Shown: positions 1 to 9,063 of the stretch, one piece after another | Layout: the number at the start of each line of letters is the position of its first letter | How positions within the stretch are numbered: position 1 is the stretch's first letter | From: JABURQ01 sp029243145 | GTDB lineage: Bacteria > Planctomycetota > Planctomycetia > Planctomycetales > Planctomycetaceae | DNA: 64,000 nucleotides | Assembly (NCBI GenBank): GCA_965660145.1 | Contig: CBFHYX010000006.1 | Coordinates: 124,001-188,000 of the forward strand | Direction of reading: 5' to 3' | Translations under genes and position numbers: made by a program | Notes under the pieces: model-generated | Database searches by the model: none | What the model saw: only the letters and a program-made list of their open reading frames with translations | What the model was told of the DNA's origin: nothing

Positions 1-2
1 TC

Positions 3-143
3 CTGCCAAAGATGACCTTCGATGCGACCTGGTCAAACAAAGAACAGCAATCACTCGCCGCGTGGGGTAAACCTCCCGTCGCGTTGCCGCCGTGGGAAGT
101 CCCCGGCAACTGGCACCAACTGCCGTTGCGTAAATCCGCGTGA
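3..143 (+). CDS. C-terminal fragment of an unrecognised protein
   Basis: An open frame runs from the window edge to a TGA at 141-143 and encodes about 46 residues. The tail is rich in Trp and Pro (it contains WGKPP and PPWEVPGNWH), which looks protein-like rather than random, and it is followed by intergenic sequence full of repeats, as expected at a gene end. The start lies outside the window. I do not recognise the family. Other frames across this stretch only produce Arg-rich translations. Confidence is moderate because only the tail is visible. Confidence 0.4.
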   Translation: MPKMTFDATWSNKEQQSLAAWGKPPVALPPWEVPGNWHQLPLRKSA

Positions 144-193
144 TCAACAGCGAAGACATGGAACCCGACCAGCGTCCGAGAGGCGACCAAAAC

Positions 194-270
194 GTAGCTG
201 GATTCGCAAGAATTCAGACGAACTGCGGGCGGCATCGTCGATGATTCTGAACTCTGGTTCGTTCAGCTAC
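194..270. repeat. Interspersed palindromic repeat, copy 1
   Basis: The left arm begins gtagctggattcgcaagaat and the right arm ends gttcagctac, so the element can fold into an imperfect hairpin of about 25 bp with a central loop. A second copy lies at 61194-61268, 61 kb away, sharing a 28-base left end and the general layout. Both copies are intergenic. It may be a non-autonomous mobile or REP-like element. Confidence 0.7.
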
Positions 271-436
271 GGGCGGGGTGAACATTGAACGGGCGACGCC
301 CTTCATAAAAACATCGGACTCGATATTCACCTGTTGATGCCTGCGAAGAGATGGCACCCGGCTATTTGCCCCGATCTTTTCTGAACACTCAACAGCCGTT
401 TCAAGATGTCAAGATTCGGAAATTTGGGGACACACC

Positions 437-504
437 TTGACCGAATGTTGACCGAATGTTGACCAAATCTTGAACCAAATGTTGCCGAATCTTGATTCCA
501 AATC
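437..504. repeat. Degenerate tandem repeat, unit about 11 bp
   Basis: Six consecutive units of 10-13 bases follow the pattern TTGAcCgAATg. The first two are exact copies (ttgaccgaatg) and later ones drift to ttgaccaaatc, ttgaaccaaatg, ttgccgaatc and ttgattccaaatc. It is not in a coding region. The function is unknown; replication slippage or a degenerate binding-site array are both possible. Confidence 0.6.
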
Positions 505-680
505 TTCCATACCCTTGAGTAAGGTGTTGTCTCTCAGCGGTTTGTGTCGATCTTCATTATGAGAGTGAGTAGGGCAATTTATACAGACGTACCTTCCACG
601 TCACGCGAGATCGCCTCCTTTCTCACGTTGCAGCGGTCGTCATTCTTCAACACGCGATTCGTTTTTGATACGCCAGTGCG

Positions 681-718
681 CATGCTCACCCCGCGTTGCG
701 GTCAGAGCATGGCACCCA
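681..718. repeat. Hairpin repeat of the GGCACCC family (diverged)
   Basis: catgctc at 681-687 pairs with gagcatg at 705-711, and inside it cccgc pairs with gcgg. The hairpin is followed by gcaccca. The 3' tail atggcaccc and the stem-loop layout match the elements at 2127-2157 and 60987-61017. Confidence 0.5.
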
Positions 719-915
719 ACTCTCATAAACCGGTTGTCATGACGTTTAAATTGCCAAAGATCGAGTCGCCTGTCGGCGAACCACGAACGCTAACTCTGGT
801 ACGGCATGATCGGCAAGATCATTATTTGACGCAAAGCCGTCGAGACGCGAAGCAACGCAAAGAGCTTCATACTGTTATTGGGTGGCACTGGTCGGCTTGT
901 CCACCAGTGTGAAAA

Positions 916-950
916 AGACTCACGCAGAGGCGCGAAGACGCAGAGGAAGA
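916..950. repeat. Repeat containing cgcagaggcgcgaagacgca
   Basis: The stretch is a purine-rich near-tandem of GCAGAGG and GCGAAGACG words. On the minus strand one frame reads LCVFAPLRE, a translation typical of spurious ORFs produced by a dispersed bacterial repeat. A related gcgaagcaacgcaaagagc string lies just upstream at about 847-865. The family assignment is from memory of this motif, not from a search. Confidence 0.4.
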
Positions 951-1056
951 GATTTGATAAGATGAAGGCAGGAGGATCATAGCCCTCGTGCGCAAGCACG
1001 TGGGATGCTTGCGATCAACATTCACCATCGTACTGGAAGAAGTCGAACACAGAATT

Positions 1057-1097
1057 GTAGGTTGATTTAGTCGAGCGAAGCGAGCCGTAACCCAACA
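1057..1097. repeat. Intergenic repeat with gtaacccaaca end
   Basis: The sequence runs from gtaggttg to gtaacccaaca with an internal self-complementary gcgaagcgagc core. In inverse orientation its end (tgttgggttacg) recurs at 8495-8506 in another intergenic region. It is likely a short dispersed repeat. Confidence 0.4.
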
Positions 1098-1106
1098 ATC
1101 ATGCTG

Positions 1107-1158
1107 TGTGGATTCAATCACATGCTCTCGCTTGCGTGAGCATGTGATTGAATCCACA
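1107..1158. repeat. Perfect 21-bp inverted repeat
   Basis: The arm at 1107-1127 (tgtggattcaatcacatgct plus c) is exactly complementary to 1138-1158, with a 10-base loop tcgcttgcgt. There is no T-tract on either side, so it is not an obvious terminator. The loop-proximal part (catgctc, cttgcg, gagcatg) resembles the GGCACCC hairpin family seen at 681-718 and 2127-2157. Confidence 0.8.
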
Positions 1159-1311
1159 AATACGTGAGCCACGTGTCCCCGCCAGCGAGGAAATAGCCAC
1201 CCGGCCGTTGTCCGAGAGAGCGTTCTTGAGACTCCTCTTGACGTGAACCTGTTTTTTCTTTGCATCATGAAGTGATTCCTCACTCCGACTCAGTGACCAA
1301 AGGAGTTCTTC

Positions 1312-2097
1312 ATGTGCTGCATCATGCCTCGGGTAGAATACGTTTCTGACACGAGCATTTTTGCTCGCTTCATCGAAAAGGGAGAGCAGATTCTGGTTTA
1401 CAGCATGAAGGTCGGAGCGCAGGAGGATATCGCCATGATCTTGCCGATCCCCGTCGCCCGTAACTCGGGTGAGAAGGCGGTTTCGTTCATCAATCTGGAG
1501 AAGTACCCCGATTTTTTCAAAGATATGAGTAAGGGGTTTATTACAAAGTTACGCGGCAAGGGGGGAGGAGGTGGGTTTGGTGGTCCTCCTCCTACAAAGC
1601 CGAAACTTGCAATTGTCAAAGTGGGCCAGTTTGAGGCGTCCTACGTGCCGACCATCAACGATTTTGATCGTCTCGACGAACGGTTTCGTTTACCCGAAAA
1701 TACGTGGGATGCGATTCCTGCTTACAAAAAGTATGGCTTCGTGGTTTTTAAAATGTCATCAATAGCGAAAGCCGAGACCGACGAGAAGGCCAAGACGACA
1801 GAGCATGCCTACCACCCGATGGCGTTTCGATTTCCGTCCCTCAACCGCAGTCGATTGTACTTTCCGACCGTCCATATTCATGATGGAGAGATACACGACA
1901 AAGAAGAATTCGATCACGCCCTTTATTGCCAGGTAACGGGGGGAGATCACAGCAGTCTCGCCAGTCGTCTCGAATCGGAACAACTCGCCAGCGCATTCAT
2001 GGATGTCGAGAAGTGCGAGGGAGTGATCGAAGGCGACGAACATATCTATCGCAAGTTGATCAACGGGCGTCACAGAAACAAAGACATCTGGATTTGA
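1312..2097 (+). CDS. Conserved protein of unknown function
   Basis: A 261-residue protein starts at ATG 1312, with an AAGGAG ribosome binding site at 1300-1305. The N-terminus MCCIMPRVEYVSDTSIFAR followed by a stretch on an expected bond or value (GEQILVYSMKV, AMILPIPV) resembles a family of bacterial unknowns that begin MCC and carry a conserved LVYSM / LP(I/L)PV core; I recall the pattern but have no functional assignment. A Gly-rich loop (GKGGGGGFGGPPP) lies near residues 82-94. There is no signal peptide or membrane segment. The second half has a HAYHPMAFRF motif and a Cys-containing tail. It stands alone between the repeat-rich region and a convergent thiamine gene. Confidence 0.75.
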   Translation: MCCIMPRVEYVSDTSIFARFIEKGEQILVYSMKVGAQEDIAMILPIPVARNSGEKAVSFINLEKYPDFFKDMSKGFITKLRGKGGGGGFGGPPPTKPKLAIVKVGQFEASYVPTINDFDRLDERFRLPENTWDAIPAYKKYGFVVFKMSSIAKAETDEKAKTTEHAYHPMAFRFPSLNRSRLYFPTVHIHDGEIHDKEEFDHALYCQVTGGDHSSLASRLESEQLASAFMDVEKCEGVIEGDEHIYRKLINGRHRNKDIWI

Positions 2098-2126
2098 AGA
2101 GGATTGAGAATTCTTCATACCAACAA

Positions 2127-2157
2127 CATGTCCACGCAAGCGAGGACATGGCACCCG
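2127..2157. repeat. 31-bp GGCACCCG hairpin repeat (forward)
   Basis: The element is a stem catgtcc/ggacatg around the loop acgcaagcga, followed by gcacccg. It sits between the stop at 2097 and the convergent stop at 2161. An inverted copy at 60987-61017 matches at 27 of 31 positions, and one of the changes is compensatory in the stem (T-A to C-G). Confidence 0.7.
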
Positions 2158-2160
2158 GCG

Positions 2161-3705
2161 TTATCCCTTTACGAACTGATTCATCCGGCTCGTCGCGAAG
2201 CCCGGTTCGAGTGATCCGCAAATCGTTCCACACACGGCAACGCCGTTCGCGCCCGCGTCGATTACTTTTTTCACGTTGTTTTCGTTGATGCCGCCGATGG
2301 CGAACCACGGAATGCCGATCTCTTCCACCGCTTGTCGGACATAATCGAGCCCGACATGTTCATCGAATTCTTTCGTCCCGCTGGGGAAGACCGGGCCAAC
2401 GCCGAGATAGTCGGCTCCTTCAATGACGGCTGTTTGTGCTTGTTCGATAGAATGCGTCGAACGGCCAACCAGTTTGTCGGGGCCGAGGATGCGTCGTGCT
2501 TCGGCGATGGAGATGTCGTCTTGGCCGAGATGGACGCCGTCCGCGTCTGAGAGGACGGCAATATCGGGTCGGTCGTTGATGATGAGGAGCACGCCGGCTT
2601 CGCGGGTTTTCTGACGAGTCCACTTTGCCAGGTCGAGGAACGCTTTCGAGTCGAGCGTTTTTTCGCGAAGTTGAAGGATGTCGACGCCGTTGACGAGCGA
2701 CTCTTCGATGACTTGTTTCAGTGACGTATTGCAAAGTGATTCAGTCACGAGCAGATACAATCGTGCCTCGGCCAATTGAGGCGAGACCGACAACGTGCGG
2801 ATGATCGTTTTTTCCAACGTGTAAACACGATAACGCAACGCTTCTGCCTGCTTGGGGATCTCCCGATGTGTCGGTCCGAGGAGTTTGCCGGTCTCTTCAA
2901 TTGTGCGGAGTGCTTCGGCGGCACGTTTGAAGTTGGCCGTGAGCAGGTCTGTGAACGATGTTCGTTGTTGCTCGGCGTGCGTCGAGATGGACGTGCCAAC
3001 ATCGCCGGTAGTGTCGCGCGTCGTGAGTCTCGAACGTACCGGCATGAGTTTGGTCAAAGCGGCAAACTCGTGACGCCATTCTTTGAGGAGCTTTGTGCCG
3101 GTTGGATCGTTTTCACGAAAGCGAACAACATCTTCGACGACGCGGATCCCTTCCGAACAACGGTTCGCGGCGGCATCGAGAATTCGCCAGACATCGGTTT
3201 GTTGTCCGGGGGTTGGTCCATCGAGAGTCAATTTCTCTTCAACAACGATGGATTCAGTTTCAAAGCCCGAATGCAGAGCGAGTTCGGTTTCCAGTTGAGA
3301 GGAGGTGAGTCCTCGTTCATTCAAAAACTGTCGCGCTTCAGACGGAACCCTCAACAAGCCGTACAACAAATGTTCGCTGCCCGTCTCGATATGTCGCCCG
3401 GCATCACCGGCGGCGCGGCTCGCGGCATCAAAAATTGATTCGCTATTGGTGGAGAGCATCAGCTTGGGTTGGGCGATTGGTGGCGGGCAATCTGCGGGGA
3501 GTTCCTGGGGATAATCGGGAAAGTAGACATGAAAGGCGTTCGCGGTGATCACGGCGTTATTCAGGATCTCGCTGCCTCGGGATTCATCGTGAATCAGCGC
3601 CCACAGCAAACCGACAGGTTCGATGGTGGTCTGTTCGCGAAATCCTGCCAGATTGGCTGCCGAGTCGAGAATTCGGGAGACGGCTGCGGTCAGCGAGTCG
3701 TACAC
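2161..3705 (-). CDS. thiE: Clp-N / ThiD2 / thiamine-phosphate synthase fusion
   Basis: Thiamine-phosphate synthase joins HMP pyrophosphate and the thiazole phosphate. The ThiE domain fills residues 315-514: ILQLREKTLD, IINDRPDIA, GVHLGQDD, GRSTHS, GVGPVFPSGTK and AIGGI are all visible. Before it, residues 170-305 look like a ThiD2-type domain (RILDAAANRCSEGIRVVEDV), a known ThiE partner. Residues 1-145 form two Clp-N-like repeats (SEHLLYGLL matches the EHILLGL of ClpC). I chose GTG 3705, which gives the Clp-N-like start MYDSLTAAVSRIL and has AGGA 10 bases upstream; an in-frame ATG at 3789 would add 28 residues. The gene is divergent from clpC. No TPP riboswitch was recognised upstream. The Clp-N fusion is unusual. 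Confidence 0.88.
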   Translation of the reverse strand: MYDSLTAAVSRILDSAANLAGFREQTTIEPVGLLWALIHDESRGSEILNNAVITANAFHVYFPDYPQELPADCPPPIAQPKLMLSTNSESIFDAASRAAGDAGRHIETGSEHLLYGLLRVPSEARQFLNERGLTSSQLETELALHSGFETESIVVEEKLTLDGPTPGQQTDVWRILDAAANRCSEGIRVVEDVVRFRENDPTGTKLLKEWRHEFAALTKLMPVRSRLTTRDTTGDVGTSISTHAEQQRTSFTDLLTANFKRAAEALRTIEETGKLLGPTHREIPKQAEALRYRVYTLEKTIIRTLSVSPQLAEARLYLLVTESLCNTSLKQVIEESLVNGVDILQLREKTLDSKAFLDLAKWTRQKTREAGVLLIINDRPDIAVLSDADGVHLGQDDISIAEARRILGPDKLVGRSTHSIEQAQTAVIEGADYLGVGPVFPSGTKEFDEHVGLDYVRQAVEEIGIPWFAIGGINENNVKKVIDAGANGVAVCGTICGSLEPGFATSRMNQFVKG

Positions 3706-4232
3706 GGTAAAAATATCCTGACGAGGCCGGTTTGAATCGATTAGGTATGATTTCCGACGACACTTTGGCGCATCGTCTTTCCTCAACACATTGGAGAACT
3801 TCGACTTGCGAAATTCAAGGTGAGGAACTTGTAAAAATGGAGGTGGTGTCGTGGGAATTACAACAATCAGTTACACAGACTAAGATCATAATTTGTGTTA
3901 AATCATGGCGTGCGGATTAGAAAAGGCTGGAATTAAGTCTCTTTTGGGCCATCTGGGGCAATCTCGCATTCTCGATTCGGCATAAGAGTTGCCGTATCTG
4001 TTTCGATGAGAGATATCTGACATCACGTTCGATCTCAGATTACGGACGAGTTATCTGTATCTGGGTACTCGCGAAAGGGATGTCCAAGAGAAAAATTACC
4101 CTCAGAAACCGAATAAGCCTGTGAGAAAACCACAACTGGGCAGGAAATTTTTCCGCCAATTGCCTAGAATGTTGGTCATACACGTCAGGGTGCGGTATTT
4201 TGCCGTTCACTGGGCCTAAAAGGAGATTATTG
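3706..4232. other. Divergent promoter region, thiE fusion / clpC
   Basis: About 530 bases separate the two divergent starts. I found no gene, CIRCE element, CtsR-like direct repeat or THI box. A TAGAAT hexamer at 4165-4170 could be a -10 box for clpC but has no matching -35 box. The clpC ribosome binding site AAGGAGATT is at 4219-4227. Confidence 0.4.
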
Positions 4233-6767
<2,535 letters not shown>

Positions 6768-6785
6768 ATCGTATTGCTGATCAGA

Positions 6786-6831
6786 ATAATTCACACCCCG
6801 TCCAGATTTCTCTGGACGGGGTGTGAATTAT
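6786..6831. terminator. Bidirectional terminator between clpC and a convergent gene
   Basis: A perfect 21-bp stem (6786-6806 with 6811-6831) closes on a 4-base loop tttc, with a GC-rich core (caccccgtccaga). The stem is flanked by A/T-rich bases that are part of its base-paired ends. It lies exactly between two convergent stop codons at 6767 and 6842, so it can serve both. Confidence 0.85.
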
Positions 6832-6841
6832 GGAAGACGTA

Positions 6842-7315
6842 TTAATCGTCAAAGACATTTTCACCGAACGCATTGTCTTCCTCTGATGAAGAAGACGTTG
6901 GCTTGGGTGGTTGCGGCTTCGCGGGCAGCGGCTTGGGTTGCTCAGATTTATCCGGCGATTGGTCAGTGTCGGCGACGTTCTCAGAGACTATTTCGGCTTC
7001 GGTGGGAGCAACTTCGGGAGCAGCCGATTCGGAAACGGTTTCTGGCGGGGGTATTTCCGTGATGACGGCTGATTCAGGTGTTTCTTCGACGGGTTTCACT
7101 TCTGCTTCAACGGGTTCTTCTTCGGGAATGACAATTTGTTCCCGGATAGGAAACTCCCGATCAGTCCTTTCGATAATCAACCGCATCCATTCATGGGCGT
7201 CGCAAGAACAGCGACTCGCGGTGGTATCTCCCAGGAATTTCATACGATTTCCGCATGCTGGGCATTCCCAGACGCGACGAATATCGATGTCGTAACGGAT
7301 TCCTGGACCCTTCAT
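6842..7315 (-). CDS. Zinc-ribbon-like protein with acidic Pro/Glu tail
   Basis: A 157-residue protein with an N-terminal Cys cluster (CPACG at 18-22, then CSC about 17 residues later) in the context RRVWECPACGNRMKF, which suggests a single zinc ribbon. Everything after residue 60 is low complexity: Glu, Pro, Val and Ser repeats ending in an acidic ENVFDD. There is no signal peptide. I know of planctomycete proteins of this layout but not of a function. It is convergent with clpC, sharing the terminator, and divergent from the DUF368 gene. Confidence 0.75.
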   Translation of the reverse strand: MKGPGIRYDIDIRRVWECPACGNRMKFLGDTTASRCSCDAHEWMRLIIERTDREFPIREQIVIPEEEPVEAEVKPVEETPESAVITEIPPPETVSESAAPEVAPTEAEIVSENVADTDQSPDKSEQPKPLPAKPQPPKPTSSSSEEDNAFGENVFDD

Positions 7316-7456
7316 AGTTTCGATTCCTGTCTGTATGACCGAGTTCTACGGCCTCAATGGTACGCAATTGCAGTGAGAACGGATAAGATATGTCACTCTG
7401 CCAAGTCGGCGGAGAGAACTCAAGCAATTCCTGAAGACATTTCCGCAGAGGCTACC

Positions 7457-8428
7457 GTGTTTACCCGAGATGATGCCAAACAAATCGGACGAGGTTTCCT
7501 GATGGGAGGGGCCGATATCATCCCCGGCGTCTCAGGCGGGACGATGGCCTTGATCCTAAATATTTATCAGCGTCTGGTATCGTCAATCAGCCGATTCGAT
7601 CTCACTCTACTCTTGATGCTGAAGAAAAAACGCTGGAAGATGGCAGCAGAATACATTGATTTTCGCTTTTTGCTCTTTCTCGGCGTTGGTGTTGTTGTGG
7701 GAATCGGAAGTCTCGCATCAGTGATGCATTATCTGTTGCGTGATCATGCTCAGCCCACTGCGGCTGTCTTTTTTGGATTGATCGCGGCTTCGTCGGTCAT
7801 CGTGGCCCGGATGATCCCCAAGTGGACATTTCAGGAATTCATCCTGGCGGTGATCGGTGCCGTTATTGCTTATCTGGTTGTGGGGTTACCTCTTTTGACC
7901 AGCCCTCCCGAAGCCAAATGGTATCTATTTCTTTCTGGCTTGATTGCCATCTGTGCCATGATTCTTCCCGGCATCAGTGGCGCATTTATTTTGTTGATTC
8001 TCGGTAAGTACACCGATATCACGGGCATGATCAAACAGTTCCTCAAATTCGATTGGAGCATTGATCTGTTCCTGTCGTTGACCGTCTTTAGTGTGGGGTG
8101 TTTGTGTGGCCTGATCGGTTTCAGCAAATTGCTGAAGTGGTTATTAGAACGCCACGAGACACAAATGCTGGCGGTGTTGTGTGGTTTGATGATTGGCTCG
8201 CTCCGCAAGATCTGGCCGTTCAAAATCGATCTCACTCCCGATGTCGAACAATTGAAACTGAAACAGTTCATCAATACTTGGCCGACGGAATGGTCGTCAG
8301 AGGTATGGTTCGCTGTGGGTTTGGCGGTGATTGCTTTTGTCGCGGTGATGATTCTCGACAGAGTGACCCACGGTCACGAACACGCAACGCATGCTGAGCC
8401 AAATGAAAATGCAGTTACCGAAGGGTAG
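7457..8428 (+). CDS. DUF368 family membrane protein, probable undecaprenyl-phosphate translocase
   Basis: The DUF368 (PopT-type) family recycles the polyprenyl-phosphate lipid carrier across the cytoplasmic membrane for cell-wall and glycan synthesis. The family hallmark is present twice, as expected for its inverted-repeat fold: GADIIPGVSGGT (residues 18-29) and ILPGISGAFILLILGKY (169-185). About eight hydrophobic segments fill the 323 residues. I chose GTG 7457 because AGAGG lies just upstream and the conserved core follows within 20 residues; an in-frame GTG near 7373 or ATG at 7136 would overlap or approach the divergent gene. The function is from family knowledge, and the specific lipid is inferred. 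Confidence 0.85.
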   Translation: MFTRDDAKQIGRGFLMGGADIIPGVSGGTMALILNIYQRLVSSISRFDLTLLLMLKKKRWKMAAEYIDFRFLLFLGVGVVVGIGSLASVMHYLLRDHAQPTAAVFFGLIAASSVIVARMIPKWTFQEFILAVIGAVIAYLVVGLPLLTSPPEAKWYLFLSGLIAICAMILPGISGAFILLILGKYTDITGMIKQFLKFDWSIDLFLSLTVFSVGCLCGLIGFSKLLKWLLERHETQMLAVLCGLMIGSLRKIWPFKIDLTPDVEQLKLKQFINTWPTEWSSEVWFAVGLAVIAFVAVMILDRVTHGHEHATHAEPNENAVTEG

Positions 8429-8494
8429 GAGATTGATGGTGTGGAGTGGGTTTGCGCAACATAACTCAACATGAAGGTTGATTTTGAACAAATC

Positions 8495-8533
8495 TGTTGG
8501 GTTACGATTTCGTCGTGCTTATTGAGTCCAACC
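8495..8533. repeat. Repeat with tgttgggttacg start (inverse of 1057-1097)
   Basis: The first 12 bases are the reverse complement of the right end of the element at 1057-1097; the rest is diverged and ends gagtccaacc. It sits in the 150-base spacer between the DUF368 gene and the small gene at 8582. Confidence 0.35.
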
Positions 8534-8581
8534 AATGAATCGAAATAACAATCAGAATGACTTTTCCCGACTCAAATATAG

Positions 8582-8950
8582 ATGAACATTGCAAGGAAGG
8601 GATTCATTCTACTGGCCGACGATAGCCTCTGGAAGCAGGTTGTTGACCGTGTCATGGAATTGTACGGTCGCAACCTCTATTACCGATGTGTTGGTATCAC
8701 CCAGCAATCTGATCCAATGCGTCGTTTCTTTACCGAGTTTCCAGATCATCTGACTGTTCCGCATCGTCACATTAAATATTTGGAGTTGCTGGTCGCTGAA
8801 TCGCAAGTTTGCGATGAGCTAGTTGATTGGTTGCACTCTCTTGGCATTCCCACACAACGTATCTTCGACACAGATGATCCGAATGACGCTGGTGCCCTCC
8901 GTATCTTTGGTTATGCTGACACCACTGACTGTTCGACAAACAACGGCTGA
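8582..8950 (+). CDS. Small unrecognised protein
   Basis: 122 residues from ATG 8582. Composition looks protein-like: an amphipathic N-terminal half (FILLADDSLWKQVVDRVMELYG), His-rich middle (VPHRHIKYLELL) and an Asp-rich C-terminal part (IFDTDDPNDAGALRIFGYAD). There is no signal peptide, membrane segment or motif I can name, and no clear ribosome binding site. It is unpaired with neighbours and may be lineage-specific. Confidence 0.5.
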   Translation: MNIARKGFILLADDSLWKQVVDRVMELYGRNLYYRCVGITQQSDPMRRFFTEFPDHLTVPHRHIKYLELLVAESQVCDELVDWLHSLGIPTQRIFDTDDPNDAGALRIFGYADTTDCSTNNG

Positions 8951-8961
8951 TAGCAGACAGG

Positions 8962-8978
8962 CACTGGCAAAGCCAGTG
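8962..8978. repeat. Short hairpin cactggcaaagccagtg
   Basis: A 7-bp stem (cactggc/gccagtg) closes on the loop aaa, followed by gcacac; agtggcacac-like text recurs 33 bases downstream (aaagtggcacac). It lies just after the stop at 8950. It could be a small terminator or a dispersed planctomycete repeat; there is no T-tract. Confidence 0.45.
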
Positions 8979-9063
8979 GCACACCTCAAAAGAGTGAACT
9001 CGACAAAGTGGCACACATCGAAGAAACTGAAGTCAACAAGACAAGATGATTAGGAAATCTGAG

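Larger units (their letters stand above)
144..1311. other. Repeat-rich intergenic region without a convincing gene
   Basis: About 1.2 kb holds no ORF with protein-like composition. Instead it contains at least six recognisable repeat elements, listed separately: a long palindrome at 194-270, a degenerate tandem repeat at 437-504, hairpins at 681-718 and 1107-1158, an Arg/Ala-biased repeat at 916-950 and a repeat ending in the string gtaacccaaca at 1057-1097. Short ORFs here, such as 544-912 and 867-1283 on the minus strand, read straight through these repeats, so I treat them as spurious. Confidence 0.6.

Noticed and set aside
437..504. CRISPR-like array
   Set aside because: The units are 10-13 bases without spacers and drift in sequence; there are no cas genes.
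544..912. 122-residue frame on the plus strand
   Set aside because: It reads through the GGCACCC-type hairpin at 681-718 and has no recognisable domain or ribosome binding site.
867..1283. 138-residue frame on the minus strand
   Set aside because: It is translated straight through the perfect inverted repeat at 1107-1158 and the LCVFAPLRE-type repeat; composition is Arg/Ser-biased.
3706..4232. TPP riboswitch upstream of the thiE fusion, or CIRCE/CtsR site upstream of clpC
   Set aside because: No CTGAGA core with a matching P3/P5 arrangement and no CIRCE or CtsR heptad repeats were seen in this region.
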